Counted from the stretch's first letter, positions 27,048 through 36,396 are shown. The stretch: 64,000 nt of DNA from [Clostridium] saccharolyticum WM1 (GCF_000144625.1 NC_014376.1:1178001-1242000), one strand, 5' to 3'. A program made the numbers and translations. Notes: generated by a model not told the origin, from the letters alone.

Positions 27048-27297
27048 GCTGTGCATCCGTATATCAAAAGAGTTGCAATTAGCGACGTTATGTTCTCTTT
27101 GCCGACGTTTGAAGTCGGATGTGCATTTTTATGGCGGTGATTGCTATTTTACGGTACTTGTGCCGCCACCCTGGAACACAGAGACAGAGCGTTTTGCACA
27201 GGAGCAGCAGGAAAAAATTAAGAAATGGTCGGAGCAGTATCCTGATATTATTTGTTATTGCTTTGACACTTACAGCACATTGGTTTATGTGCTGTGA
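27040..27297 (+). CDS. Hypothetical element protein (85 residues)
   Basis: Starts at ATG 27040, overlapping the end of the primase-like gene by eight bases, so it is translationally coupled. The sequence (MDKLCIRISKELQLATL...) has a mixed alpha/beta look and no signal peptide or membrane segment. No family is recognised. Being within an overlapping operon supports that it is real. Confidence 0.6.
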   Translation: MDKLCIRISKELQLATLCSLCRRLKSDVHFYGGDCYFTVLVPPPWNTETERFAQEQQEKIKKWSEQYPDIICYCFDTYSTLVYVL

Positions 27298-27377
27298 ACT
27301 AATTGGCAAAAGGTGTGGAAAGAGATGATTAATCCTGTTTCCATACCTTTTTTGTGATTAATGAAAGGAGATTTACC

Positions 27378-28355
27378 ATGGGTGTTTTTTCTGAAATAAA
27401 TATGGAAATGCAAAGTGGCATAGACTCGCCGTTTGAGGACGAAGGTGCTTTTGAGCAGACGCCAGCTTTTGAACAGGTAGAACGTCTGCCGGTCATGCCC
27501 TCTGAACAGACGGAAGAAGAGATGAAGTTGCCTGCTCCCCAAGCGTATGCCCCCAATGATATGGATAGCGCAGAAGATGATGCGGATACATCGGAAGATG
27601 GTCCCACCGATGATGAAGATGACTGCGGGGAGGAATCGGAGGATGAAATGGAACCGGACAGCAAGACTGAACCGGACACCGTAACATCCAAAGCCCAGGC
27701 GGACGCTGAGGAACAAAAAAAGCGTGCCGAGCATGAAGCAACTGAGGCCAAACGCAAAGAGGAATGGGAGGCTGCCCAGGCAGCAAAAAAAGCCGCCGAG
27801 AAAGAGCAGTTAGATCATCTGGCAGCTATGGGTGACAACGAAATTATGGAGGCCTCCGCCAAGCGTGTCAGCAGTGATACCGAGAAGCTGACACGGCGCA
27901 ATATGAAGGAGTGTGTGTCGGAGTACATCCAGACACTTTGTTTCTCCGACCCTGCTTTTGCCCGGTTGACAATGCAGCCCCGTAAGACAATGATTCATTG
28001 CTTCTATTACATTAACCGTAAGGCCATGGAATTCCTCCAGCAGGAGATAAAGGACAACGGGATAAAACCAGAGGGGCCCAATGGCGCTTATGGCGGTGAC
28101 ATACCAGATGATATGTGCTACCAGTGGGCGGAAGAATATTTCCGTGACCCGGCTGCCGAAGAGGATAAGGAAAAAGAAGAAGAATTTGTTCCAAAGCCCT
28201 ATATCGGCAGGACCATCACTTCCAATACGAAAAGAAAAAAGGCTGCAGAAAAGAAAGTGCCGGAGAAAAAGCCGGAGCCAGAGAAAAAGAAAGAGGTTCC
28301 TGATGGGCAGTTGTCGTTACTTGATTTAACTATGCCCTCATCGAAGGTCAGCTAA
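27378..28355 (+). CDS. PcfK-like protein
   Basis: A 325-residue protein. The N-terminal half is highly acidic low-complexity sequence (about 1-115). A charged coiled-coil stretch rich in Ala/Glu/Lys follows (about 115-155), then a PcfK-like domain (LTRRNMKECVSEYIQTLCF ... MCYQWAEEYFRD, about 170-270) and a Lys/Pro-rich tail. PcfK is known from conjugative plasmid pCF10, where its function is undefined; here it lies two genes before PcfJ, as in such elements. The start is ATG 27378 with AAAGGAG; earlier in-frame starts lack a site. Confidence 0.8.
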   Translation: MGVFSEINMEMQSGIDSPFEDEGAFEQTPAFEQVERLPVMPSEQTEEEMKLPAPQAYAPNDMDSAEDDADTSEDGPTDDEDDCGEESEDEMEPDSKTEPDTVTSKAQADAEEQKKRAEHEATEAKRKEEWEAAQAAKKAAEKEQLDHLAAMGDNEIMEASAKRVSSDTEKLTRRNMKECVSEYIQTLCFSDPAFARLTMQPRKTMIHCFYYINRKAMEFLQQEIKDNGIKPEGPNGAYGGDIPDDMCYQWAEEYFRDPAAEEDKEKEEEFVPKPYIGRTITSNTKRKKAAEKKVPEKKPEPEKKKEVPDGQLSLLDLTMPSSKVS

Positions 28356-28392
28356 TCTGCCTGATAGCGGCAAGTAAGAAAGGGGATGAACT

Positions 28393-28941
28393 ATGATTGC
28401 ATATAAAGGGTTTTCTCCCGGCATGGTTTGCCGGGAGTATCAGTTTCGCATGGGGATTAATGTGACTGACAAAGCCAACTGCCGGGAAAATGGATTCCAC
28501 TGTGCGGAAGACCCGTTGGATTGCCTGACATATTACTCAGACATGGATTGTGCAGAGTATTACATTGTTGAAGCAGGCGGCGACATTGATGAAGATGATG
28601 TTGATTCAAAAATTGCCTGCACGCATTTGAATATCATTAAAAGGCTGACCGTGGAGGAGTTTTTCCTCCATGGTCTCGCTTATATAGTGGATCACCCGAA
28701 AAGAAATTGGAATTCTAAGGTGCAGAAAGGCAAAGGAAAGGCGTGTAACGGTTATGTGCTGGTGCGCGGGATTGATCCTGCTGCTTCCGGTGAGCTGAAC
28801 GATATCCTTGCTTTTGCAAAAGAAGACCATGCCACTGGGAACATCATTCAGGTGGCCCTGACCCGGGTAGATGGACAGAAAGTGCTGCCCGGACGTTGGT
28901 ATGGAGTTGATTTGAAAGAAAGGCAGGTGAGCTTGATTTGA
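28393..28941 (+). CDS. DUF7666-type element protein
   Basis: A 182-residue soluble protein. Its N terminus (MIAYKGFSPGMVCREYQFRM) and the segment NGFHCAEDPLDCLTYY match a family common in phages and integrative elements that I recall as DUF7666; the function is unknown. The C terminus is less conserved. Its stop overlaps the TTG start of pcfJ, and it has a good ribosome site, so it belongs to the same operon. Confidence 0.7.
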   Translation: MIAYKGFSPGMVCREYQFRMGINVTDKANCRENGFHCAEDPLDCLTYYSDMDCAEYYIVEAGGDIDEDDVDSKIACTHLNIIKRLTVEEFFLHGLAYIVDHPKRNWNSKVQKGKGKACNGYVLVRGIDPAASGELNDILAFAKEDHATGNIIQVALTRVDGQKVLPGRWYGVDLKERQVSLI

Positions 28942-31142
28942 GAAAAAGTGAATTGCGTAAACTACGCACGTTAAAGGCGACGTCTAAGATGATGCAGTTG
29001 GCTGTTGAAAATAATCCAAGACGTGAGGTTTACAGTTATGGCTGGGGAGGCCAACAATACACCAGGGAAATTTATCAGTATGGACTATATATGCGATGTC
29101 AGACTCTGCAAGGCATCCTGAAAGTGGCATTTTTCCTCCCAGACCGTATGCGTTTGGGAGGAAATCTTCCGGCTTATGAGCTGTTTATTTGCCGGGACAC
29201 CGGGCAGTTTTTGACTTATGACCGGAACCGGGGCAAGTGGCTGACAGCCAAGCTGGATATGTTGGATTGGCCCTCTTATGTTCATGCTTCTGAAAAAAAG
29301 TGGATCAATCCGGAGGGCTTTTCTGCCATCAAGAAGTATCTGCGAATAGAGCACGGTGGATATACCGGCTTGTTGGAATATCAACTTCAGGTGCGAGAGG
29401 ATGAACTAAAGCGGCGACACAAACGGGAAACTGACTCTTGGGATTTAGACCTGGCCCAAACGCCGGAGCTGCCTAAAGACTGGGACCGATGGGTGCGTAA
29501 GGTAGGCATTCAGGAGAATTATGTATTTTATCAGTATGCCCGAAAGGGCACAGATAGCGGATACTGTAGTTACTGCGAGAAGGAAGTACCAATCCGTAAT
29601 CCCCGACATAATAAGCAGGGACATTGTCCTTGCTGCCGACATGAGATTACATTCAAGTCTATCGGTAAAGCCGGGAGGGTAAATACAAAAAGTGCCTTTA
29701 TGTATCTGATTCAGCGGTGTGAGGATGGCTTTATGATTCGGGAATTTTCCGGTTCAGGACATTACAGGAAAGGGGAATATGAAAAGCCAGAGTATTCATA
29801 CAGAGAAAATCGACGGGCCATCTATAATCGAAATGGACGTGGCCTCCATGCTTATTACTGGGGGGACTATAAACACAGTGAGTTTCGTTGGATTAGGGGC
29901 AGCCTTTGTTCAGCTTCAGGATACTATGACTATGGTGGACGGGTCTATGGCAGGACAATTCCTGATTTAGGAAAGTATGAACTGCGTCGTACCGGGCTGG
30001 TAGAAAGCATTCGGGATATGCAAGTTATTGATCCAGAAAAGTATTTAGCGGTGCTGCAGGAGGTTCCCCAGCTGGAGCAGTTGTCGAAAGCTGGACTCTC
30101 CGATTTGGTTAAGGAATGTATGGCTGACAGATATTCTTTTCAAGAGTGCTTTCGTAAACATGGCACCGGCAGCCTGGCTAAAGTGCTGGGAACGGATGCC
30201 CAGGGATTAAAACGGCTGCGGGCAAATAAGGGCGGGCAAAAGTTCTTGAAGTGGATTCAATATGAAAAAGCCACCGGGAAACTTCTGCCTGATAAGGTAA
30301 TTGGTTGGTTCTGCAGCCAGAGCGTAAAAGCAGATGACCTGAAATTCATCCTTGACCGGATGAGTATTGTCCAAGTTTATAATTACATGAGGCGACAGAT
30401 GCAGGAGAGCAGAATGTCCAGCAGAGAAATCCTGACCACATGGGAGGACTATCTCTCCATGGCTCTGCGGTTTGGCATGGATACCAATGATGCGATTGTC
30501 TTCCGGGCACGAAAGTTACGCCAACGCCATGATGAATTGGTGGCCCGTTGCCATCAGAAGAAGGACTTAGTCCTTCGCGCTGGTGAGGTGCTGAAAGAGT
30601 ATCCACATATTGAAAAGATCTATCAGTCCATCCGAGATATTTATACCTTTGCGGACAAGGATTACACCGTGGTAGTGCCCTCTCGAATCGAGGATATCAT
30701 ATTGGAGGGAGAGCACCTTCACCATTGCCTCGGCAATGTTGAGAGATACTGGGAACGGATTGAGAGCAGGGAAAGCTATGTGCTATTCCTGCGCCTAACT
30801 TCTGAACAAGGGAAATCCTATTATTCGTTGGAAATTGAGCCAGATGGAACAGTCCGGCAGAAGAGAAACATGTATGACCGTCAGAAAGCTGACATCGAGG
30901 AAGCTACGAAATTCCTGCAAAAATGGCAGAAAGAAATCTCCAAGCGGCTGACGGACGAGGAACGGGAGTTGGCGAAAACCAGTCGTGTTCTGCGTAATCA
31001 GGAATTCGCTCAGTTGCGAGAGGACCAGGTCATCATTCATACCGGACATTTGCGCGGACACCTGTTGGTGGATGTGCTGATGGCTGATTTGATGGAGGCA
31101 ACAGAAATTGTACCTGTGTCGGCGCTTCCTGCGGCGGCATAA
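28938..31142 (+). CDS. PcfJ-like protein
   Basis: A 734-residue protein. A zinc ribbon lies near residues 210-240 (YCSYCEKE ... CPCC). The C-terminal PcfJ domain carries the conserved GEHLHHCLGN followed by YVLFLRL and YYSLEI (about 595-640). PcfJ occurs in conjugative plasmids and integrative elements; its biochemical role is unknown. The start is TTG 28938, overlapping the previous stop as TTGA, with AGGTGAG upstream. It is the largest unexplained gene of the operon apart from the enzymes. Confidence 0.85.
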   Translation: MRKSELRKLRTLKATSKMMQLAVENNPRREVYSYGWGGQQYTREIYQYGLYMRCQTLQGILKVAFFLPDRMRLGGNLPAYELFICRDTGQFLTYDRNRGKWLTAKLDMLDWPSYVHASEKKWINPEGFSAIKKYLRIEHGGYTGLLEYQLQVREDELKRRHKRETDSWDLDLAQTPELPKDWDRWVRKVGIQENYVFYQYARKGTDSGYCSYCEKEVPIRNPRHNKQGHCPCCRHEITFKSIGKAGRVNTKSAFMYLIQRCEDGFMIREFSGSGHYRKGEYEKPEYSYRENRRAIYNRNGRGLHAYYWGDYKHSEFRWIRGSLCSASGYYDYGGRVYGRTIPDLGKYELRRTGLVESIRDMQVIDPEKYLAVLQEVPQLEQLSKAGLSDLVKECMADRYSFQECFRKHGTGSLAKVLGTDAQGLKRLRANKGGQKFLKWIQYEKATGKLLPDKVIGWFCSQSVKADDLKFILDRMSIVQVYNYMRRQMQESRMSSREILTTWEDYLSMALRFGMDTNDAIVFRARKLRQRHDELVARCHQKKDLVLRAGEVLKEYPHIEKIYQSIRDIYTFADKDYTVVVPSRIEDIILEGEHLHHCLGNVERYWERIESRESYVLFLRLTSEQGKSYYSLEIEPDGTVRQKRNMYDRQKADIEEATKFLQKWQKEISKRLTDEERELAKTSRVLRNQEFAQLREDQVIIHTGHLRGHLLVDVLMADLMEATEIVPVSALPAAA

Positions 31143-31210
31143 TAAAAACAATGAGGCTGGGTATCTTTCGGGATACTCGGCCTCACTTTGTTCAAGGAGG
31201 ATTGTAGAAG

Positions 31211-31423
31211 ATGAAACAACTTGGTAATTTGGCAGTAGTCTGCGCACGACGACCGGATGTGCTGCTGCAGATTCTGGGCGGTGTGGTATGCCTTCATGTG
31301 GGTATTGGGCCACAGAGGGAATCTATCACTTTGGATTGGGTCGATGATGAAAAAATTACATCGCTAGTCCGAGAACTGAATTTTGGATGCTATCAAATAA
31401 AGGAGGAAAAGAACGATGATTAA
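31211..31423 (+). CDS. Hypothetical element protein (70 residues)
   Basis: AAGGAGG upstream and an overlap with the next gene's start support this small frame (MKQLGNLAVVCARRPDVLLQ...). It follows a hairpin (31151-31186, GAGGC...GCCTC, no T run) after pcfJ. No family is recognised; it has no membrane segment. Confidence 0.6.
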   Translation: MKQLGNLAVVCARRPDVLLQILGGVVCLHVGIGPQRESITLDWVDDEKITSLVRELNFGCYQIKEEKNDD

Positions 31424-31739
31424 GAATTTGAATCAAATGAAAAAGGCACTGAAGCCGGGAACCCGTTTTCAGATCACCGCCCATTGCCGGCCGGAGTGTG
31501 TTGGTCAGCTGCGGGAAATCACGGTGGCAAATACCCAGGGATTCTACAGTGGGATGGCCGGTGAACCGGATCACCCAGTCAGTAGGAGCAACGGCGGCAG
31601 GGGCTCAGTACTTTGGTGGAGCAAGGCGCCGTTCTGGGATTTCTCAGACGGCATCTGCAGTCTTTACAACAGTGATGCAGAACGCACGGAAAAATATCTG
31701 ATTCTGGCATTCCGTGTGCTTGAAAAGGAGGCGGCATAG
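31416..31739 (+). CDS. Hypothetical element protein (107 residues)
   Basis: ATG 31416 behind AAGGAGG, overlapping the previous gene, and its stop overlaps the GTG start of ligA. The sequence contains a helix (LNQMKKALKPGTRFQI), then a glycine-rich turn region with tryptophans (GGRGSVLWWSKAPFWDF). No family is recognised. Confidence 0.6.
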   Translation: MIKNLNQMKKALKPGTRFQITAHCRPECVGQLREITVANTQGFYSGMAGEPDHPVSRSNGGRGSVLWWSKAPFWDFSDGICSLYNSDAERTEKYLILAFRVLEKEAA

Positions 31740-33757
31740 TGGACGCAAATATTTATGAAAAACAGAGGGATCTGACAGAACGGCTGAACATCTACCGGGA
31801 ACAATATTATGACCATAATGCTCCCAGTGTGTCAGATGAAATTTATGACCGTCTGTTCGACAAATTGAAAGAATTGGAGCAACAGACCGGCATCCACATG
31901 GCAAATTCTCCGACACAGACGGTAGGTTATCCTGTGATGAGCAAGTTAGAAAAGACCATCCATGAAATCCCCTTGCTGTCTTTGGAAAAAACAAAAAGCA
32001 GTGAAGATTTGGAATTGTTCCAAGGAAAGCATCAGGTCATGCTTATGCTGAAGCTGGACGGCCTCACCGTAAAGCTGACCTATGAAAATGGTCGGCTTGT
32101 AGAAGTAGCTACCAGAGGCGACGGCGATGAGGGAGAAATTATTACCCACAATACAAGAGGGATTACCGGAATCCCGGTACAAATTCCCTATAGCGGTCGG
32201 CTGGTGGTGACTGGCGAGGCATTTATTCGCCCCGTTGATTTTGAAATCCTAAAGATTAAACTACTGGACAGCACCGGAAGACCCTATAAAAATGGCAGGA
32301 ATCTGGCTGCCGGTTCGGTGCGTCTGCTGGATGCGGTCGCCTGCCGGGATCGAAAGGTTGTATTTATGCCTTTTGGTGTGTTAGAAGGTTATCCCGACAT
32401 GACAACGAAATCTCAAAAGCTGTCTCAGCTCCCGGCACTGGGCTTTTCTATCTGCAAATTTTTAGTCAGTAAGAGGCCGCTTACCCTGGCTGAAATTGAA
32501 CAGGCAATTCAACAGCTACAACAGTTTGCCAAAGCAAATGGTATTCCCATCGACGGAATCGTGATGTCTTATAACGATATTGCCTTCTCTAAAAGCTGTG
32601 GACGCACAGGTCATCATTATAAGGACGGCATGGCTTTTAAGTTTGAAGATGAGCTTTATGAAAGCCGTTTGCTACACATAGAATGGAACACTACTCGATC
32701 TGGTGAGATTGCCCCAGTGGCGGTATTTGATACCGTAGAGATAGACGGTTGCGAGGTGTCCAGAGCCAGCCTGCATAATTTGACTTTTATTGAGAGTCTG
32801 GAACTGATGCCAGGAAACCGGATTTTGGTCAGCAAACGCAATATGATCATTCCCCACATTGAGGATAATTTAGACCGCGGCGGATTTTTACTGGGAAGTG
32901 TGATTCCCCATGAGTGCCCTTGCTGCGGTCAGTCTACCCGCATCCATGTGGGAGAGGAACGTAGCGTGGAGGGCGAAGTGCGGACAACAAAGACCCTATT
33001 CTGTGATAATCCAGACTGCGAGACGCGGCGACTGCGGAGGTTCGTTCATTTTGTCAGCCAGAAAGCGATGGACATTGCCGGGCTGTCCGAGGCCACACTG
33101 GAGAAATTGATTGGCCGTGGCTGGATACACACTTACATGGACATCTACCGTCTGGACAGACACCGGGGTGAGATTGTGCGGATGGATGGCTTTGGGGAAA
33201 AGTCATGGCAAAATCTTTGGGATGCCATCCAGCAAAGCAGGAATACAACCTTTGAGCGATATGTAATCGCTATGGATATCCCCATGATTGGCAACAGTGC
33301 CAGCAAAGCCTTGCGTAAGGAATTCAATGGCAGTCTTTCCGATTTTGAAATGGCCGTATATCAGGGATATGATTTTACACAGCTTCCCGATTTCGGAGAA
33401 ACGCTTCACAACAATATTCGGGATTGGTTCAGTCTGGAAGAGAATATTTATAGCTGGGATGAGCTGCAAAAGCTGCTGTGCATTGAAAAAAAGCTGGCGG
33501 AAACGGTCCCAAGTGATGAAGATTCTGCATTTGTGGGCTGTACCATTGTGGTAACCGGAAAAGTAGAGCCTTACACCAGAGAGGGCATCAACGATTTAAT
33601 CGAATCTCTGGGTGCCCATCCCGGCAATTCCGTTTCCTCAAAAACGGATTACCTGGTCTGCGGCGAAAAGGCTGGCGGTAAGTTGATGAAAGCACGGGAA
33701 CTGGGTATTCCAGTCCTGACGCCGGCAGAGTTCTTCCAGAGGGCAAATGTTGGCTAA
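31739..33757 (+). CDS. ligA: NAD-dependent DNA ligase carried by the element
   Basis: Seals nicks in duplex DNA using NAD+; 672 residues, full length. The adenylation domain has the active lysine at about residue 105 (KLDG) and TRGDGDEGE. The OB-fold, a four-cysteine zinc finger (CPCC ... CDNPDC), HhH repeats and a C-terminal BRCT domain (VVTGKVEPYTREGINDLIE) follow. It starts at GTG 31739, coupled to the preceding gene. Being inside the element operon, it is probably an accessory copy beside the host's own ligase, which is outside this window. Confidence 0.93.
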   Translation: MDANIYEKQRDLTERLNIYREQYYDHNAPSVSDEIYDRLFDKLKELEQQTGIHMANSPTQTVGYPVMSKLEKTIHEIPLLSLEKTKSSEDLELFQGKHQVMLMLKLDGLTVKLTYENGRLVEVATRGDGDEGEIITHNTRGITGIPVQIPYSGRLVVTGEAFIRPVDFEILKIKLLDSTGRPYKNGRNLAAGSVRLLDAVACRDRKVVFMPFGVLEGYPDMTTKSQKLSQLPALGFSICKFLVSKRPLTLAEIEQAIQQLQQFAKANGIPIDGIVMSYNDIAFSKSCGRTGHHYKDGMAFKFEDELYESRLLHIEWNTTRSGEIAPVAVFDTVEIDGCEVSRASLHNLTFIESLELMPGNRILVSKRNMIIPHIEDNLDRGGFLLGSVIPHECPCCGQSTRIHVGEERSVEGEVRTTKTLFCDNPDCETRRLRRFVHFVSQKAMDIAGLSEATLEKLIGRGWIHTYMDIYRLDRHRGEIVRMDGFGEKSWQNLWDAIQQSRNTTFERYVIAMDIPMIGNSASKALRKEFNGSLSDFEMAVYQGYDFTQLPDFGETLHNNIRDWFSLEENIYSWDELQKLLCIEKKLAETVPSDEDSAFVGCTIVVTGKVEPYTREGINDLIESLGAHPGNSVSSKTDYLVCGEKAGGKLMKARELGIPVLTPAEFFQRANVG

Positions 33758-33823
33758 GAATGTAACAAGTGAGGCAAGTGACTGGGGGAGGTTCCCTCCC
33801 CCTTGGTTTACAGGAGGATTATG

Positions 33824-34447
33824 ATGAATAATAGAACAATGGTACAGATTTCTCTGGGGGAAGAATCAATTTCCCTGCGAACATACTCCCGACGGTTTCG
33901 CTCTCCACAACGGTTTGTTATTCTGCGGAGTGAATTAGAACGGTTGGTAGAGAAGAAATGGCTGGTGACAAATGACATACGCTCCTTTGCGGAACTGCGG
34001 CTGAAAAAGGCTCCGTCTGGCGACGAGGTGCTGGTAATTCGTTTTTCCTGGCTAACGGATGCAGGAGGCGATAACCTTACAGGACATACGGAGACTGTGC
34101 GACTTCCTTTTGACCGGTTCCATGGTTACCTTGCAGAAAAAAAGACATTTGGGCAGGAATGGAGGACTCTCTCTTTAAAGGAGGACTGGACACCGCATAT
34201 TGAATTTCGCAGTCGTCAGAATTTACGGGAGATAACAGAGCGACCTTTACTGCGTCACAAACTGGGGCTCTTTTTGTCCAGGAGCCTGAACTGGGTAGAC
34301 TATGAACGTTTCGTTGTTACAGATGATTTCGTGCCGTACAGCTTTGGCTTTACCAGCTACACACCAAATGGGCGAGGCGTTAGTGGTGGAATTATCCTGC
34401 ACGGACAGGATGATCTGAAAAGGGCCAAATATAGCCTTCATACTTAA
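33824..34447 (+). CDS. Hypothetical element protein (207 residues)
   Basis: The start at ATG 33824 is preferred because AGGAGG (33812-33817) is then six bases away; ATG 33821 is too close. A GC-rich hairpin (GGGGGAG/CTCCCCC, 33784-33801) lies just before. The protein is basic, without signal peptide or transmembrane segments. Such genes follow ligA in related elements, but I do not recognise a defined domain. Confidence 0.6.
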   Translation: MNNRTMVQISLGEESISLRTYSRRFRSPQRFVILRSELERLVEKKWLVTNDIRSFAELRLKKAPSGDEVLVIRFSWLTDAGGDNLTGHTETVRLPFDRFHGYLAEKKTFGQEWRTLSLKEDWTPHIEFRSRQNLREITERPLLRHKLGLFLSRSLNWVDYERFVVTDDFVPYSFGFTSYTPNGRGVSGGIILHGQDDLKRAKYSLHT

Positions 34448-34511
34448 AAATAGTGTTCTGTATATTAGCATAAAGGTCTAACTAATCAAAGAATATAGGA
34501 GTGAAGAAACA

Positions 34512-34775
34512 ATGATGAGAGGAAAAGCGATTTTGAAAAGTTTTAAGGAAACAAGAAACCATGATGTACTTTTTGAGTATGGCCGACTGCTGGAGCAGCA
34601 GGGGTGGAAGTGCATCCTTATAGAGGGCGGCTATTTGTCGCCGGATCATTCCACTATTTTTATCTGTATGAGAGCCCCTTATGAGGGACAATTATTACAG
34701 TATTCGTCTGACGGCGAGGAAAATTATCTTCTGCAGGTCAAGGCAATGGTGGAGTCGGGAGATTTTACAGAGTAG
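34512..34775 (+). CDS. Hypothetical element protein (87 residues)
   Basis: MMRGKAILKSFKETRN... with AGGAG upstream; ATG 34512 and 34515 are both possible. Mixed alpha/beta, soluble. It is the last gene of the long rightward operon, closed by the terminator at 34777-34814. No family is recognised. Confidence 0.6.
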   Translation: MMRGKAILKSFKETRNHDVLFEYGRLLEQQGWKCILIEGGYLSPDHSTIFICMRAPYEGQLLQYSSDGEENYLLQVKAMVESGDFTE

Positions 34776-34776
34776 A

Positions 34777-34814
34777 GAGGGCGGCAAATCCGGTTGGATT
34801 TGCCGCCCTTTTTG
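34777..34814 (+). terminator. Strong rho-independent terminator of the element operon
   Basis: A 14-bp stem (AGGGCGGCAAATCC/GGATTTGCCGCCCT) with a tiny loop is followed by TTTTT. Confidence 0.9.
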
Positions 34815-34835
34815 AGTCTCTTTTTGTAGTGATAT

Positions 34836-34886
34836 TCTGTTGAAAAAGACGTAATCCCGGCGTAAGGGATTGGTAAACAACAAAAG
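34836..34886 (+). repeat. Direct repeat R1 (about 50 bp)
   Basis: The TTGTTGAAAAAGACG-type unit, with internal AATCCC/GGGATT and ending AACAACAAAA, recurs at 36397-36452 with about five substitutions and small indels. The two copies bracket the three-gene XRE module. R2 lies right in front of the parM-like gene, so R1 probably marks where parM's leader continued before the module entered, or the duplication it left. Confidence 0.75.
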
Positions 34887-34903
34887 GCTTCACCATAAAG
34901 AGT

Positions 34904-35185
34904 TCATAAATCTTCCTCTCGGTTCACAACACCGAGAAATTTTAAGAAATGGATACCATCTTTTAAACCCTGGATGTAAATTTCATTAAATTCAAGTCCA
35001 TCTCTTATAGACTGATTCTCAAAATAATTCTCCGCATCTTGAAATACTTCTCTAATTTTCACCTCCGTCGCTGCTTGATTTTCGCAAATTTCCAGGTAGT
35101 GAGGATTTTCTTTCAGCCGCCCCATAGCCACCTCTATTCGCAAGTCTACAAGGGTTCGGAGTGCTTTTTGTGTTTGACTTATCAT
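34904..35185 (-). CDS. Hypothetical helical protein of the XRE module
   Basis: A 93-residue, mostly helical acidic protein (MISQTQKALRTLVDLRIEVA...). AAAGGATGAGG precedes the start. It is the second gene of a minus-strand pair divergent from the XRE regulator at 35897. Composition is more AT-rich than the surrounding element. Function unknown. Confidence 0.55.
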   Translation of the reverse strand: MISQTQKALRTLVDLRIEVAMGRLKENPHYLEICENQAATEVKIREVFQDAENYFENQSIRDGLEFNEIYIQGLKDGIHFLKFLGVVNREEDL

Positions 35186-35266
35186 ACCTCATCCTTTCAC
35201 TGCTCTTATCAAATAAAGAGCTTCTTTATCTGTTTTTATAACAATTCGTATCTAGTCCAGTAAGTA

Positions 35267-35773
35267 TTAGAATTGATTGCTCCAGAAGTATTTTTTTAAC
35301 CTTTCCAATAGGGTGTATTGGTGCTTACAGGATTGTTCATTTTCATCTGAGACAGCCGAGAGTTCTTCATCGGTAAGAGCTACGCAAGAGGGCCTATGCT
35401 CTTGCAAATAGACTACAAAATCTGAAATAGGCCGAGTTCGTTCAAACATGAGTGGTATTTTATACTCATTACAATAACTGGAAATCAAGGAATCCAGCAT
35501 AGCCCAATGCACGGCAGTAAAGGTTTTATGCCGCTTCCTGTATTCATTGATGATTTCATATCCTTGCTGGTTTTCTAAGTATCCGGCAATAATCAGAAAA
35601 TCAATAACCTGATCAACCATCTCTAGTGCCTGATCTTTATTTTTTACCAGCCCTACAATATGAATCCCAGCAGAACATAAATAGTTGGATAACTCTATTG
35701 CACGATCCATCAGCCTGTCTGAAATAATTAATACCCTTATTTTATTTTGCACATATGGATTATTTTCGCTCAT
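35267..35773 (-). CDS. Pseudo-receiver-like protein of the XRE module
   Basis: A 168-residue protein whose first ~120 residues follow the alternating strand/helix rhythm of a response-regulator receiver domain (VLIISDRLMDRAIELSNYL ... FLIIAGYLENQQGYEIINEY). The position expected for the phosphorylated aspartate reads Ala-Gly, so it would be an unphosphorylatable receiver. There is no output domain beyond a short tail. It is divergent from an XRE gene, with inverted repeats in between. The receiver assignment is inference from pattern. Confidence 0.5.
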   Translation of the reverse strand: MSENNPYVQNKIRVLIISDRLMDRAIELSNYLCSAGIHIVGLVKNKDQALEMVDQVIDFLIIAGYLENQQGYEIINEYRKRHKTFTAVHWAMLDSLISSYCNEYKIPLMFERTRPISDFVVYLQEHRPSCVALTDEELSAVSDENEQSCKHQYTLLERLKKYFWSNQF

Positions 35774-35802
35774 TTATTTAACCTCCTGATTTCCACTATG
35801 AA

Positions 35803-35880
35803 GTAATATTGCTTATATCTATAAGCAATATTACTCCATTTTTTTGCTAATATCAATATACAGCTTATACCTATTAGCAA
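35803..35880. promoter_or_regulatory. Two inverted-repeat operators between the divergent XRE-module genes
   Basis: The first site is a perfect 14-bp arm repeat, GTAATATTGCTTAT/ATAAGCAATATTAC (35803-35816 with 35821-35834). The second has arms TTGCTAAT/ATTAGCAA (35844-35851 with 35873-35880). Both share GC-TTA/TAA-GC half-sites and lie between the two start codons, as expected for binding by the XRE protein. Confidence 0.65.
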
Positions 35881-35896
35881 TTTGGGAGGTTTATTT

Positions 35897-36166
35897 ATGA
35901 AAAAGATAATTAAAGATGAGAAATTTGGACATAACATACAACGTATAAGGCTCTCTCGTGGATTAACACAGGAGCAAACGGTCGCACAGTTACAAGTTTT
36001 GGGTTCACCATTAAGTCGCAGTACCTATTCTTTAATAGAAATGGGTAAGGGCAATGTGTTTGTTAGTGATTTGGTCGGGCTACAAAAAATATTTAATGTT
36101 GACTATTCGGCATTCTTTGAGGGTATTACAGTATCACGGAGTAATTCAAAGGCTCAGAGCAAGTAA
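35897..36166 (+). CDS. XRE-family DNA-binding protein
   Basis: An 89-residue Cro/CI-type helix-turn-helix protein: FGHNIQRIRLSRGLTQEQTVAQL, then STYSLIEMGKG for recognition and LQKIFNVDYSAFF for the last helix. The start ATG 35897 follows GGGAGG (35884-35889). It is divergent from the pseudo-receiver gene and probably controls both directions through the repeats at 35803-35880. Confidence 0.8.
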   Translation: MKKIIKDEKFGHNIQRIRLSRGLTQEQTVAQLQVLGSPLSRSTYSLIEMGKGNVFVSDLVGLQKIFNVDYSAFFEGITVSRSNSKAQSK

Positions 36167-36311
36167 ATTGACCCACATGTATGTTATAGGAACTGTGAGA
36201 TATGGTTCTGGTAGTAAGAGTTCCAGGAAAGCCGCAGAGACTCTTTGTGCTATATGCAAGCCTCAAGTATTAGGTTTCAGCTAATATCAGAGGCTGCATA
36301 GATTGATTGTA

Positions 36312-36358
36312 AACATCCCCAGGGTATTCGTTTGAAAAGCGGATACCCTGGGGATGTT
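36312..36358. terminator. Strong hairpin, probable terminator after the XRE module
   Basis: A 16-bp perfect stem (AACATCCCCAGGGTAT/ATACCCTGGGGATGTT) with a 15-nt loop; the following sequence is only weakly T-rich. The preceding stretch 36167-36311 shows no gene. Confidence 0.6.
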
Positions 36359-36396
36359 ACTTTGTTTAAAGTCCTTTCGACAAATCCACTCTATCT

